Below the pieces are notes generated by a model. That model searched no databases. It was not told where the DNA came from and was given only the letters and a program-made list of their open reading frames with translations. The position numbers were made by a program, and so were the translations under genes. Shown here piece by piece: positions 31,001 through 43,146 of a stretch of 64,000 nucleotides of DNA. The stretch is taken from NCBI GenBank assembly GCA_038380795.1, contig CM076260.1, forward strand, positions 29,608,634-29,672,633. The letters are read 5' to 3'. This DNA is from Pyrocephalus nanus (Eukaryota > Chordata > Aves > Passeriformes > Tyrannidae). Numbering within the stretch: position 1 is the first letter of the stretch; each line of letters opens with the position of its first letter.

Positions 31001-31660
31001 TGACTTAGCTTAAGTTAAGTTTTAGAAGGTAAAAAAGGTCCAATTTCTAGCCTGATGTTGATGAATATCAGCGTGCCATTTCTTGAAAAACATACCAGCA
31101 TCCAGGAAAAACAGGTTTAAATGCAAGAATAATGGAATCTTGAATAAAATTCAAGTGAAATTTGAAACAGAATGTTTAAAATTAGAGACCTAAACATACA
31201 GAAGGTGCCCTGAGGTTTTAGATTTAGTGAACCTATGTACAGTATGCCTGAATGATACAAGTTGTGACTGTGAATTCATGAGAAATTGTGTTGCTTTAAT
31301 GCCTCTCGATATTGAGTTGCTTTTTTATTTCCACAACTGAATATGATCATACATATTGCTGATTGTAGTCAAAAGAAATGAAATTAGTTTTGTAGGACTG
31401 CGAAATGCTTAACTCAGAGTTGCCTTTAAAAATGAAAGAGAATTGATTTTGTATTTGAAAATGAAACTAAGAGGCAGACATCATAAATGGTGACATCTTT
31501 ATATCTGTCAGCGTTATAGGAATTTTAATTAACTTTCCCTGTTATTTTAGAATTCCCTGATGGAATCAATCCTACTACAAAAGAGAGGGGTGGACCTAGA
31601 GGCCCTGAACCTACACGTTTCGGAGACTGGGAGAGAAAAGGACGCTGTATAGATTTTTAA
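24763..31660 (+). CDS. SDHAF4: SDHAF4, succinate dehydrogenase assembly factor 4 (complete, 3 exons)
   Basis: Joined as 24763-24802, 27127-27279 and 31551-31660, giving 100 codons plus TAA. The product is the mitochondrial matrix factor that binds flavinylated SDHA and promotes its assembly with SDHB in complex II. The ATG has a strong Kozak context (gcc ATG g) and opens [13 protein letters not shown], an Arg/Leu/Ala-rich start typical of a mitochondrial presequence. Exon 2 carries [19 protein letters not shown]. Exon 3 carries the DUF1674 signature, [12 protein letters not shown], then [16 protein letters not shown] and the terminal CIDF. The C-terminal half is nearly identical to vertebrate SDHAF4, which settles the identity. 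The N-terminus is divergent, as usual for this family. Length is close to the human protein (about 108 residues). All introns are GT-AG. Confidence 0.97.
24803..27126 (+). other. SDHAF4 intron 1
   Basis: The first 200 bp belong to the CpG island; the rest is AT-rich. No repeat family or extra exon was recognised. Confidence 0.65.
27127..27279 (+). CDS. SDHAF4: SDHAF4 exon 2
   Basis: Acceptor gcttgatag; donor ggaaa|gtaagt. Reads [18 protein letters not shown], then [19 protein letters not shown]. Phase 1 at both ends; the final A joins AA at 31551 to make Lys. Confidence 0.94.
27408..27427. repeat. Poly(A) run
   Basis: Twenty consecutive A on the + strand. No retrocopy was recognised immediately upstream of it. 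Confidence 0.95.
27852..28362 (-). mobile_element. CR1 LINE, 5'-truncated, fused to a GLE1 retrocopy
   Basis: Left end aagaatcccagaatggttt is the reverse-complemented CR1 3' terminus. The body carries standard CR1 text (tcactagaccagattgctca, ggtctccccaaagctgcctc, cagctctctcagcctgtctg, agctggacacagtactctg). CR1 similarity stops at about 28362, where an A-rich (minus-strand) junction leads directly into the GLE1 pseudogene in the same orientation. Confidence 0.95.
28363..29282 (-). pseudogene. GLE1: GLE1 processed pseudogene (3' end only)
   Basis: On the minus strand, from about 29282 down to a stop at 28630-28632, the sequence encodes the C-terminal part of GLE1, the mRNA-export and DDX19-activating factor at nuclear pores. 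Recognisable pieces in order are [90 protein letters not shown] and CLQQKEI-SFWR. Introns are absent. The frame is broken by at least two frameshifts (near 29100 and 28740) and by in-frame stops, including one after NALVKQ. About 240 bp of 3'UTR-like sequence follow, ending in an A-rich stretch at 28363-28386 (minus: aaaaaataaaaatagtg). Homology starts abruptly, so the copy is 5'-truncated. It cannot make GLE1. Identity rests on recalled family sequence. Confidence 0.87.
30317..30893 (+). mobile_element. CR1 LINE, 5'-truncated (about 575 bp)
   Basis: Text from gatgcatcagaagcagtgtg through tgagaccccacctggagag, aaataggctgagagagttgg and aggctggatagggccctgag to the 3' end cccattctatgaatag. The orientation is opposite to the CR1 in the same intron. 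The 156-codon minus-strand frame here is an artefact of the element. Confidence 0.95.
31551..31660 (+). CDS. SDHAF4: SDHAF4 exon 3
   Basis: Acceptor gttattttag. Encodes the highly conserved DUF1674 C-terminus ([16 protein letters not shown], ending CIDF) and TAA. The strongest single piece of evidence for the gene's identity. Confidence 0.97.
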
Positions 31661-31683
31661 TATTTAAATGTGTCCGTATTGCT

Positions 31684-31689
31684 AATAAA
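31684..31689 (+). promoter_or_regulatory. Candidate SDHAF4 poly(A) signal
   Basis: aataaa 24 bp after the stop codon; a second aataaa lies at 31805-31810. Either would give a short 3'UTR. Confidence 0.6.
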
Positions 31690-32268
31690 ATATTTCTAGT
31701 TGTTGAAAAATATAATGTACAGAAAAAAAAATCTCACCTGGATTTGTTGTGAAGCTTCTTGTTTCTGTCATGGTTGTGGTGAATTTTCTGAGTGATATAA
31801 TGTAAATAAACACAGTGCTGCAAGTCAGATTGTGGAGCTGTTACTTCTCAATGTCTGCCTGGTCTTTAACACTGCTTACAGTGTGCAAGTATAAATGCAG
31901 GTATAGTGATGTGAAATTGGTGTTCAGGAGCTTACTGGGGTGTATAAGGACTTGGACTTCTGTATGAACGTAAACATTTATGTAGTGTTGTAAAAGTGTT
32001 GAAAGAGCTTTGCAGTTCATGAACCTGGACACCATTCATCAAAAGAGAGGCACCTCTGAGGAGATCAGTAGGTCCCTGGTTGCACACAGTGGTTCAGTGG
32101 TAACAGCCCCTTTACTCAAGAACCATCCCCTCTGTCCCTATCACAGCGCATTGGGCGTTTTTTTCCTGTGTGTCAAGTGGGGATGGTCTTGTCTCGGACT
32201 GAGGACTGTAAACAGCACAGTGGAAATGGAGGCTTGATTCCCAGAGGTCAGCTCATGATGGCAAGTAG

Positions 32269-32490
32269 TACAGGGGTGCTCTATGTGCAGTTCTAGAACA
32301 CTCTTCTTTATCATCATCATCATGGCTAGGCTTCGGGAACGAAGATTTGAGAAGGGCTTTACCCACACTTGATGCAAAAAGGCCAATGCGAGATAGACAA
32401 GTTCGGTTGCAGAAGGCGCAGCAGAAAGATTCCCCGGTGATATCGATGAGACGCGATTCTTTCTGCGTTCTCTTTTCTCCTCGAGAGTGA
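32269..32490 (+). other. CpG-rich, coding-like patch of unknown origin
   Basis: About ten CpG dinucleotides fall within 160 bp (32325-32485) in otherwise CpG-poor sequence. One frame stays open for about 74 codons and contains a basic, low-repeat peptide (RPMRDRQVRLQKAQQKDS, then MRRDSFCVLF) before TGA at 32488. No clear start codon with upstream support and no splice partners were identified. It could be a fragment of a retrocopied or once-functional exon, or chance. I do not recognise the protein. Confidence 0.3.
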
Positions 32491-34145
32491 TTCTGTGTGT
32501 GTTCTCATAAGCAGCAGCAGCAGCGTTATAGATGGTGCTGTTCTTTATAACCTGGCTACTTCCATGCCATTTGCGTTATCCTTTCTTTTGTAAGTGGAGA
32601 TGCCCATTTGCAAACAGGCTGCTTGGGGAAAATACAGCATGACTTTCTGCCACCTTATGGTCAAAGGGGACTAATTCCATTAGATGATCTAATATTGCAG
32701 GTCTTTAAGTTATCTAGCATCACACTAAATATCTTTCAGTCAGACTGAGCTCAGTTCTTCGTTCAAGAGTTTGCCCAGTTATAAATGCTGTAGTAGAGTG
32801 CAAATCTACCACTTGTGTGGGTACTTATTAATCAGAATAAGCTGTCATTACTGAAATGTGTGAACACATGCTCTATTTCTCTGCAAGTTCTTTTTGATAG
32901 CCTAAACAAATGGATCTTCTCTAGTCACAAAAGCAGAGAATGGTGTGGGTTTTGCATTACTCTGGCTCTGTGTGGGCTTTGCCCAGCTTTGTGTTTGCAT
33001 GGTTTTATTAGAGCATTAAAGTGTGTTGGTCCTATCACAAATCTCTGCAGCCTCCCTAAAACTCATTCGACTGGCAGCCAGTGGGGAAGCTCCTTGTTTA
33101 AATTTACCGGTTTGTGTACCTGGTGTGCATGTTATGGACATAGGATCGCACAGGGTATGAGTGCAGATGGTTGTCTCACTGTGATGACATCTTACAGAAG
33201 TACTGAAACTGTGCAGTTACAGGTTTACCTAACAAATACCTCTCTGAGGAGCAAAATGAGATTAACTAAAGCTGTTTCTTGTTAAGTATGTTATTTAGTG
33301 GTAATTACATTTTGAACTTTTAATCTTTAAATTCTGCAGTATGGTTTGGATATTGGAAAATTGGTCTGTATTTATATCTAATTCATTTTAGTTTCCCTTC
33401 TGTAGTGTGAGAGTTAGATCTTCCCAAAACCTATTGGCATTTCCAGTTACCTAAAGATATCCTGGGTCAGCTGTCATTAAACTAAATATATGCTGTTTAT
33501 TAACATAGTTTTTTCTTGTAATCCTTTGCCTTTTCAGTTGCTGTTGGGTTGGAAAGGACTTCCTCACACAATACACCACCTTTTCAACTGGGCAGTAGAA
33601 ATTTTAATTGGAAGCTTCTGCCTTTTCTGCATCATTATTAAGAGGCTTAACATCTTAATTTGCAAATGGGTGGTAACACTACTGAACTTATTTTATTTTT
33701 GAATTCTGAATCTTCTTCTCCATGGATTGTTGCATGACTTCATGCAAGGTTTTACCCTTCCCAGCACACATTCCACAAACGCTTACATAGTTCTACTTCT
33801 TGGCATTCCTGATTTTCAAATCAGTTGCTTCGTTCAGCATAGACCAGCTGCACTCCTCGTTGGATGCCGAATTACATCTTTTTAATTGAGCATACAAGGA
33901 ACTAGTCTCACTTTTTTGTCCTTTATGTTTCAGTTGGTTATCTTCAGTCTCCCTCAGCCTTGTGAGTAAGGGCTGGCCTGAGTGCTTTCCAGGCCCCTGC
34001 TTGTCTTCTTTCATGCAAGTAAAGGTACTAGATACGCAGTGCCACCATCCATGGAACACTTGGATTTGTAAGATAATTCTGAGAGCAGTGTCTGTATCAA
34101 CAAGACACAGTTCCTCATAAAGGCAGGCGTTTTGCTTTCTTTTGT

Positions 34146-34352
34146 AGAATCACAGAATCACTGATGTTGGAAAAGACCTCTAGAATCATCAAGCTGAACT
34201 GATAACCCAGCAGTGCCGAGTCCACCACTAAACCATGTTCCTGAGTGCTGCATCTGCACATCTTTGAAATACCTCCAGGGATGGTGACTCAAGCACTTCC
34301 CTGGGCAGCCTGTTCCAGTGCTTGACAGCCCTTCCATTGAAGGAATTTTTCC
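34146..34352 (-). mobile_element. CR1 LINE 3' fragment
   Basis: Starts gaatcacagaatcactgatg and continues aaaagacctctagaatcatc, ctgggcagcctgttccagtg and gaaggaatttttcctaa; typical reverse-complemented CR1. Confidence 0.93.
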
Positions 34353-37300
34353 TAAAATAAAAAGGCTCTTGTTAACCCATATTGTAAATAGCTGTCAAGG
34401 AATTGGTGCTTGGGAAATGGAGGATATCACTTCAGCCTTTGCTTGCAGAATGTGTCACTAAGAGATAAGAAACTGAACATTCGGGCAAAATGACATGTAA
34501 GAGCCAGAGAGTGAATGCTAAGGGCCCTTTTGTGTGGTCTGGCAACCAGACCACAGAAAGAGGAGCCCTGGGCTCCAGTAATAATTAAACTCAAAATTTT
34601 GTGGTGCTGCAAAATCACTTGTGGTACCTGTCAAAACCAATCATGGTTTGAATGTAACAACTGATACAATGTTATCATAAGGCATAAGTTATCATTTCTG
34701 TTTTGTTTTCTTGCAGTGCCTGCAGTTAGGAAAGCAGCACTTCAGCACTTTTCAGTACTCTTCCCAGATGATTACTATTAGCGATTCACTGAGATACAGC
34801 ATTAGGGTGAGACAATGACTTGTGGCATTAGCCGTCAGATCAGCCACAGGTATGTTTTTATCATAAATACAGATTGAATCTATTTTTATAGTTCTTTTTG
34901 TTAGTATAAACAGTGAAAAGCAGCAGGAGTTGTATCCATTTTCTGTTAACTTTCTGGGAGACAAAGGAAAGTTGTTCTGCCTATGTAAGCAAATTCTTGC
35001 AGTACTAGAGGATGCTTGCTGTTCTGTTTGGTTTTCTTTACTAAAAACCTGTATGTTGTGTTTCTGCAGTGGACTGTCTTTTAAACTTGTTGCTGCTGCT
35101 TTGCCTAGATACATTTTGTATGTTATTAAAATTATGACGCCTTTATTGTTTGAAGAAATTGCTCTGTAATGACTCTATTACAAAATACATGAAGTTGCAC
35201 TGAACAGTTAAAGAAAATACTTGCTATATATTGCCTTGTTTGGAAAGTTTGTATTTCAGTGCTGATTTTACTAAGCTAAAATGCAAGATCTATTTACCTT
35301 TGATGGTAGCACATGTCTATAAGTAGCACTGTAGAATGCTGTCATAAAATTTTACTACTTTTCCAGTTGACTGCAACAAATGATCACAAATTCCAGCAAC
35401 CTGTAGTGACAGTTACATTACTCGCCTTTTTATGGCCCTTATTTTGGTATTGTTATTGAAAAAGCAGCACACCATGTTGTTCTGAAATGTCAGGAAAAGA
35501 GCAAATTCATTTATAAGAGCAGTTCGTTTTGTAAGAGAATAAGATTTGAGCGTTCCATGGTTTTTGTAATTGTTCATCTGTCAGTAATATGGCATCAAGC
35601 GTATCAAAGCATAAGGAAATGATTTGTGTTTCTGTGTGCCCATGGTGATTAGAACCATGCACACTTGTGGTTGCTTTCATGCTTTTGTAACATGCAATAT
35701 AAAATACCTTTTCTTAGCTGGTGTTTTCTGTTGGCTGCGTTCTAATGTGGGTGTGGCTGTGCTCCCTCTTAATCTCAGTAACTGGTGGTCAGGGAGGCAG
35801 TCACGTGTGATCTTCCCGAGGACTTTTGTTGCAGAAAGGGTGGCACGGTGGAAATGGAATCATAGTTAAAAAATGGCAGATTCTGAGAAAAGATCTCTAT
35901 TTAAAATGAATGCTGTAAGGAGTGGAACTAATGAAGTGCTGTTACCTCTCGATGTCTTGCACCTCCTGCAGATCAAGCGTCTGTCTCCATATTCCCCTGT
36001 TGATTGACGTTGTCTCCACCAGCCAAGAGAAGGGCATCTTTCTGCCCATCATTTCCCTCTGAGAGGAATTATTTGGACCTCTTTCCCAACCACTGATTTC
36101 CTCAGAGCTTGCAAGAACTTAAGTACCTTGAGAACTCTACTCTCCTGGACACCTTTTCAGAACAGGTTGGAGTTACTGACTTCTAAACTGCTGAGGCAGT
36201 GAAGAAATTGGCCTCCCATCCTTTGCAAACCAAGCTGATGAATTCCTTTGAATATACTTATTTTCTTCAGAAATATTTAGCATCGCTCTGCGTTTTTTTT
36301 CTGTGAGAATTTTTTTTTTTCCCTCAACATCAGAAGTGCCACCTAAAGCTTACAGCAGCAAGGTCTTTGACACGCATTTTCCAAGCATTAAGTCTCTCAG
36401 TCAGTTACAGTCTTGTGCCTGTAAAACAAACCACATATTTTAATATTGCCATTTTTAGGATGAGAGTGTTTAAAGAAGCTCTTTAAGGTCCTTACTTAAC
36501 ACATTAATTTGTGCTAAAGCTGATATACCTGGCCATCAAAACACAGTTCTAATTCTCAGATGTTAGTCTGACAAAATCAGGTGAGCTATGATGTGAAGTA
36601 GTGGTCAGGTTAGTTCTAGAAGCCAGATATTAACTGTTGCTTAGGCCTGGGACTCTGTCATAATCAAGTGTTTCAAACATAATTGCCTTATGTAACCATC
36701 TGTGTTTGCTTCGTAATTAGTTGCAATGGAGTGAGATGCCTCTAAAAAGTAGTTTGTCTTAATAGGGGAGATGAATTTGCCCTTACAGATGGTGAATGGA
36801 GGGGAGTGAAGTGCATCCTCTCCATTACCTTTGAAGGCTGCCTGAATAGCCGTCCTAGGCGAGGTGTGAATTACTGGCTTCCTTCTCAGAGGGAGGAGGG
36901 TTGCAGAGAGGCAACAGGACCTCCAGTGCTTTTGCTGCCTATGCCATTCCGAAGCATTGCTTGCAGGGAAGGGAGTGTCCAGGGCCAGCTCTTCTACACC
37001 TTGTAAAAGGGAGTTTGCTTACCTTAAAATGCGAGGAAAAAGGCTGAAGCTAAGACTTTAAATTCCTTCTGCCTATCCACCTCCCAAACAAATGCCTAAA
37101 GCATAATGTAGCCAGGAGGGTAACACTAAATGTATTTACATCTGGGTGACAAGAAGTATCTCAAACCTACGAATATGTTGGGGTTTTTTTTCCCTAATAA
37201 GGAAAGGGTGAAGTGCATCAACTAATAACTCAGCAGCCTCCTTCTGATATGCTGCTGAGAGGGAGCCAATATCAAAATAAAACTGGCAGACTAGGAAAAA

Positions 37301-38741
37301 GAATCATATGTTTGCTCAGCAAACCTTTAGTGTGTGTGACTTCCTCGTGAGAGGTTAAAGAACAAAGGATAGAGTGTTTCCAGTTGCCATTTGAAAGCTG
37401 GGGAAAATTTCATCATCTCTTCTAAGAGAGATGAGCAAATGTTGCTAATCTCAGGCAATATCCTGCTTTTAGCCTATATTTTTAACCCAAGGCTTTCACT
37501 TGCAAGTATGTATGATCTTCAGACATATTTTTTTCCAGACAATTTTCTTGAGACAGAACTGCAGTATAATGACATGTAGCTCTTTAGACGGGTGGGCATA
37601 TTGCTTCGTTCTCCCTGCTTTTGGTGATGTCATTTTTTTTGCTTGATAATGACAGCTACAGCTCTTTTATTATTAAATAGCATATCTTTTAATTCTACTT
37701 TTAGTTTTTGCCATCCTTAAAGCTGTTTTTTGATATGTATCCTTAGTTCCGCTGGAGTAGTAATTAACAGGATAGTTCACAAAATTAGTCAAAAATTTCA
37801 GGTGTTTCTCCCTCTCCTTCCTTTCTCTGAAAGTAATCTTCTGATAATCGGGGGGGGAAGGGGTGTATGTGAAGATCTTAATAACAGTCAAGTTCCATGG
37901 ACTGAAACTTCTCCAGTTGCATTTGAATCTCAAATTCAAGTTTATTATTCTATTACAGTGTAGCTCTTTTGGGAGGTCAAGGATGCAGAGGGAGTAAAAG
38001 ATGCCTCTAAGAGGTAGCACCAGTCTCCCTGAAAGTTTTACACATAAACTAATTTCAGAGTCTCCTCGGTGAAGGTTACTTTACTTTCAGAGCATGTGGC
38101 TGTGGTCCACTCTGTCCAGTCAGGACATTCCAGTCTGTCAGGGCAGTCCCAAACTAAGTTTTTAATGCAGTTGGATGGTTTAGTTTGCACAGAGAAATCT
38201 CATCCTAAAGTAGTACATGTCTGACTGGCAGGTACATCGCAGGCTCACCTGAGTACCGATGCAGTTGCTTGTAATACTGCGAGGTTGATCTCTGAGCGAG
38301 GTATTATCCTTCTGGTCCTATGCATTGTTTCCATTTTGAAGATAAGCTGGGATTTATTTCTCCTTAAGAACAGAAATCTCAAAGAGGTATCTGTACCTGC
38401 TGCTGTTTTGGGAGATGTGCTGCATCCTCTCGTCCCCTTGCTCAGGAAGACCTCTGATGGGAAATCACCTGTCAGGGAGAGGCTGAACAACACACTGAAC
38501 AGGTGCAGGAGACAACAAATACGCCTTTGGACAGCTGATCACCAGATGGTCCTTCCTTTAAAACCATTTGTAGTGAGGTGTGGATAATACTGGCTATATC
38601 ACAGAGGCCTGCTGGGTTCCACAAACCCTCCACGAGGAGAAAAAATGGAATACTTAGTGCAGGATCCATGCAGCTGTTGTGGTGCTTTGCAGGAAGGCAC
38701 AAAGCAAACAGCACAAGAATGCAAGGAAAGAATAAGTATTT

Positions 38742-39206
38742 TCATTTCACCATATTATTGAAATAAGGGTGGAGAATGAGATGACCGATAGTGTCAGAGG
38801 GGAGGGGAGGCAGGACTAGGCTTCCCCACCTGAACTGCACCAAGCCTGGGCTAAACTGCTGCACAAGCTGGACAAGTCTCTGTTTCTGGAGTCTTTCCTT
38901 CCATTTCTGAATGGTCACTGTAACATCTGACTGACCTTTTATTCTAGACTTTTCCTTGTTGCAGCAAATTCTGCAGTGCTGATCTGGCAGGGGTTCCTGC
39001 AGTTCAGAAAACCCCAGCTGACCTAGGAAGCCCCTCAGAATGTCCATCAGCAGCACCTCATGCACCTCATTCAGCACAAAATGTTCTGAACCTGTGAACT
39101 GGCAGTATGTGGAGGTGAGCGCTTGTTCCTCGCTAAGAGAATGGCCCTGACCTACAGGGCTCCATCCCTTTCGTATCTGGTCGTCAGAAGAAAATTGAAA
39201 ACTTAT
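38742..39206 (-). other. Unidentified protein-like open frame, minus strand
   Basis: The minus strand is open for 154 codons, from just after a stop at 39207-39209 to the stop at 38742. The first two thirds look like real protein: an Asp/Arg start (SSDDQIRKGWSPVGQG), a segment reading SEEQALTSTYCQFTGSEHF, an amphipathic LNEVHEVLLMDILRGFLGQL, a His/Cys cluster (DQHCRICC) and a Lys/Gln-rich helix (IQKWKERLQKQRL). The only methionines are internal, so if genuine it would be an exon or a retrocopy fragment rather than a full gene. I do not recognise the family. No convincing splice sites were assigned. Confidence 0.3.
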
Positions 39207-42200
39207 TTATTTTATACCATAATAGAAGTTTCAGTTCTTAGCTCCTATTTTGCTCTTCCATCTCTGCTTTGACATCATCCCAGGATTTCCCCCGTCACAC
39301 CAGTGCATTTGTTTTCTCTTTCAGTTTATGGTAACAAAAAATGGTCATATCCTTTCAGATTATGTTGAAACAGGGAACTGTAGGCAAAGCAGCATCAATC
39401 ATAATGCTGGCATTAGTTTAGTCCACAGTGGCACTGGAAAACATGATGCTGGTTTGTTAAACCTGAACAGAGGAAAGAATGATTTCTCCAGGCCTTTTGA
39501 GAGAAAGTAATGAATCATGGATCTTGCTTCCTCATCTGCTGATTGCTGGGAGAGAAAATGTAAGGTATGGAATGAGTGGGAATAGGGAAATTTGGCAAGA
39601 AATCCCTCTAACATTTTGGGCTGCCTGGTCTGTAGGAAATTCTCCTACAACCTAATTTGGGAATAGCAGCCCAAATTTCACTTTGTAGTCCGCAGAACCC
39701 TTTCCATCTGCTGTACTTCAACATCCAGACACATATATATAAAACTTCAGAAGTGCTCTATATGTTGTCCTGTTCCTGGACACACAACAAGCTTCTCCCT
39801 AAGCCTGTGTTTTTGCCCATTTTTTGTTTTGTTTGTTTTCCTTGTATTTTTTGAAGTTAGGCTGTCTCCAAGGTCATTGCCTTGTCAGAAGCAATTTTAG
39901 CTTGAATACGCTGCTTTTCTAGGCTCAAGGACAAGAGGCCTGGATTTACCGTGGTTTCTGGGAAGGGTTTGGTGTGCTGGAGCGTGACCACTGATGTCTT
40001 GGTAATTTGACACGGATTTACAAGCAGGGGTGAATTCTATGTAGAACGTGAGCGGTGGAACACACTGCAGTGCATCAGTGGTGGCACACATGAAAAACAA
40101 GTTCTGTGGGAAGCCAGTCAGCTGAGCTTTCTGTGAACAGTAGGAAATGTACAGTGTGGCCCAGCGTGTGACTGTCACAGCCCCCTCTCACACATCCTCT
40201 GTGCTGCATCCAGTCCCTTTCCTATCAACTCACTCCCAGTACTCTCAGCTCTCTTTCCCCATTCCTTGGCTACAGATTGGGCAAACCCAAGCAGCTGCAG
40301 GGTGTATGAGTCACCGTGCTTTCCTGCTGTTCCATGTAGATGCAGGATAACCTACAGGCTTCCTTAGCAGCATCCCAACTTAGTCCTCTCAGGCCAGATG
40401 GGCTCTGCAGGCTGCTAAGCCCACGTTGTCCTCTGAAGCACCCGAGTGCTTCCAGGCACTGAGCAGGTAGCAGTGTGGACTCCTGGCACTTCCTGACAAG
40501 TACTAATTATATGGTTCTCCTCTCTGGTCAAGATGGGTATCTGCTCCTCTCCATGGAAGAAAACTGCATCCCACGCAGAGCTGAAACTGAAAATTGTAAC
40601 TGCTTCTAACACATGAATATCTACATATATTTGCATATCCTTATTCACAGATATCTATGTATAGAGAGATATATATAGATCTATATATATAAACACCTAA
40701 TACAGAATCATTCACAGATTTCATCCCTGTGTGGGAGGTTGGCATTTCATGAAATCGTTTCACAATGCATCAAAACTTCATAGATAACAATTATGAGATA
40801 TTGTGTGTAGTAAAACTACAACTAATAGTGTTTCTTCTGGAGTTTGCTTAGTTTTTATATCATTTTGAAAACTGAAGAAGTTACAGGCAGATCAAGACTG
40901 ATGTAAAAAGCAAATACTAATGTCCCTTCTCTACTACTGAGAAGTTGTTTAGTAAATGCCTATTTTTGTGGCCACGAAAGGAATCCTGGTGGGACACACC
41001 AAACTGTAAAAGAACTGATACTGTCTGCTAGAACTATGCATAAAATCTAGCTAGGCCAGCATCCTTCACCTGACAGAGATATCACCCAGTTCTTTAGTGG
41101 AAGTCCCCTCATAGTAGACATTGTGGAACATCAGTGGGACAACTTTCTGTTTCAATCTTCTGTTATCTCTTACCATGGTCTTATAGATTAGGTTTTAAGC
41201 CTTTGTAGGTTTTCAGTACAATTCTCTTTCAGACCCTGTCTTCCTCGAGCAGTCCTACATCTTGTACACAAAAGAAATTGTCTAGAGACAAGACTAGACA
41301 AAAGGTACAAATTAACTTTGGAAATCGTTAAAAGAGCATTTGATCAGCTGCTCCTTTGAAACTGTTTCTTAGTTGATTTTTTTAATGCTATGATTAGTCG
41401 AGAGGACTTGTAGTGTTTCCTGAGTGGAAAAAGATAAACAAAACGATAAACATCATTAAAGAAGATAATATAGAGAATAAATTTAAGATACTAGATGCCT
41501 GAGCAACTGTGTATTTCTACTGACTTCGATGTATGTGAGACAAAATCCAGTGTGAATAAAGGTATGTTTTTTCCTCATTGCAGGTATTCAGCTGAAGCCA
41601 CAAGAAGGCATGTCGGGTATTTCTCTTTTGTAATAACAACATCATAATACTTTTAGAGTGATGGGAGAAGAAAATCTGAAGTGCTGGCAGATGCAGTTAT
41701 ATTTCTCAGTGGAGAAATCTCTCTGAGTATATCAGTCTTTTGCTTAGTTCTGTTTTCAAAATTTACACTCATAGGTGAGTCCTTGATTTTACCTATTCAT
41801 ATGGTGTTCAATCCTATTTATGTATGTTATTTTTATGACTTTTATTTTCACCTGAAATTCTAATATGAACAATATCTAATTTCTGTGATCTGTATCCCGC
41901 CCTCTAATTGCATATGCCAAAAAAAAGAGGATGGAGGACTGTGTCATTCTTTGTTTTTCCCCAGGTGTGCACAGTTTGCTGTACCACTGGCATTAAAAAA
42001 TAATTCCTGGCCAACTATAGCCATATTTCTTACTCTTCTTGTCCAGCTGAGGCTCATGCAGCTTCTGTACCTCATGTCATTTGCTCTTCTACTTGTAGTC
42101 TGTATTGCTGTTCTGCAGTGGTCACAGAACTGGGACAGAATGCTTCCTTTGCATCATCAGTAAACAATGGGAAGAATTTGGAAAATACATGGAGCCTAAT

Positions 42201-42814
42201 ACTTGGTAGTCAGTGTTCCCTCAGTCTGTGGTCAACAGTGCTCAGAGGGCTGTGTCATATGAACTAAACCACACCAGTCGTGGCTGAAGTGTGTTTAAGA
42301 ACAAGATAAACAAGACTTCAAGAACAATGAAGTTTGTGTGTGTGAAGGAATTTATTATAGTTGGCTGATGGTGGGGAATGCCAGCTACTGCACAGAGTAA
42401 GGAATTAGGGCCTGCAGAGGACAATAGTAATTAAAAATGTCTTTGGAAATATTCTTGTACACATACCCCTTACTTGCTTCTCGAGTAAGAATCAGCTAAA
42501 GTGTGATATATTCATATAGTTTACCTCTCCAAAGAAGTTAAGGGTTTCTTGGACACCAATCTGAGATATTTTTAAAGGCAAAGAAGTGTGGATACTGTGT
42601 GCAGCCTGAGAAAGCATCAGAGCAAAGACAAAGAGCCGAGGTCCCATTCTGCTCTCCAGGCTGCTGATACTGTGTGGATTCTTTGTTACATTAACATGTG
42701 TGTCCTCTCCCTCAAAGAAGAAATAGGTATAAGGATAACTTTAAAGAAATTATTGACCTAAATCCTTGCAGTAAGAAGAAAGGATTATTGGTCACAGCAC
42801 CAAGCCTGACAGAG

Positions 42815-42943
42815 TTCTAGTGTTTGGATGATACTCTCAGGCACATGGTGTGACTCTAGGGATGGTCCTGTGCAGGACCAGAAGTTGGACTTGATGACCC
42901 TTGTGGGTCCCTTCCAACTCAGCATACTCTATGATTCTGGGAT
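42815..42943 (+). mobile_element. CR1 LINE 3' fragment
   Basis: Ends with ttggacttgatgaccc, gtgggtcccttccaactcag and actctatgattctgg, the CR1 3' end. Upstream text is diverged. Confidence 0.88.
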
Positions 42944-43146
42944 TTTCATTGCACATACAAGACAATGCAATCTGAAATACCTGATGGGAATCAAGGATGA
43001 ACACGAACATTGTGGCACACCTAACATCAACAACAATTTGCACAACTGGAGGCTCTGAATAACTTTTGAGATAACACTGTTCAGCCAGGTGAAGGTCAAC
43101 CTGTTTGTGAAAGGAGTCTGCTTCTCAGACTCCCTGGCAGTCAACA

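Larger units (their letters stand above)
27280..31550 (+). other. SDHAF4 intron 2, repeat-rich
   Basis: Contains a 20-nt A run (27408-27427), a CR1 (27852-28362) joined to a GLE1 retrocopy (28363-29282), and a second CR1 in + orientation (30317-30893). The remaining parts (29283-30316, 30894-31550) hold nothing I recognise. Confidence 0.75.
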
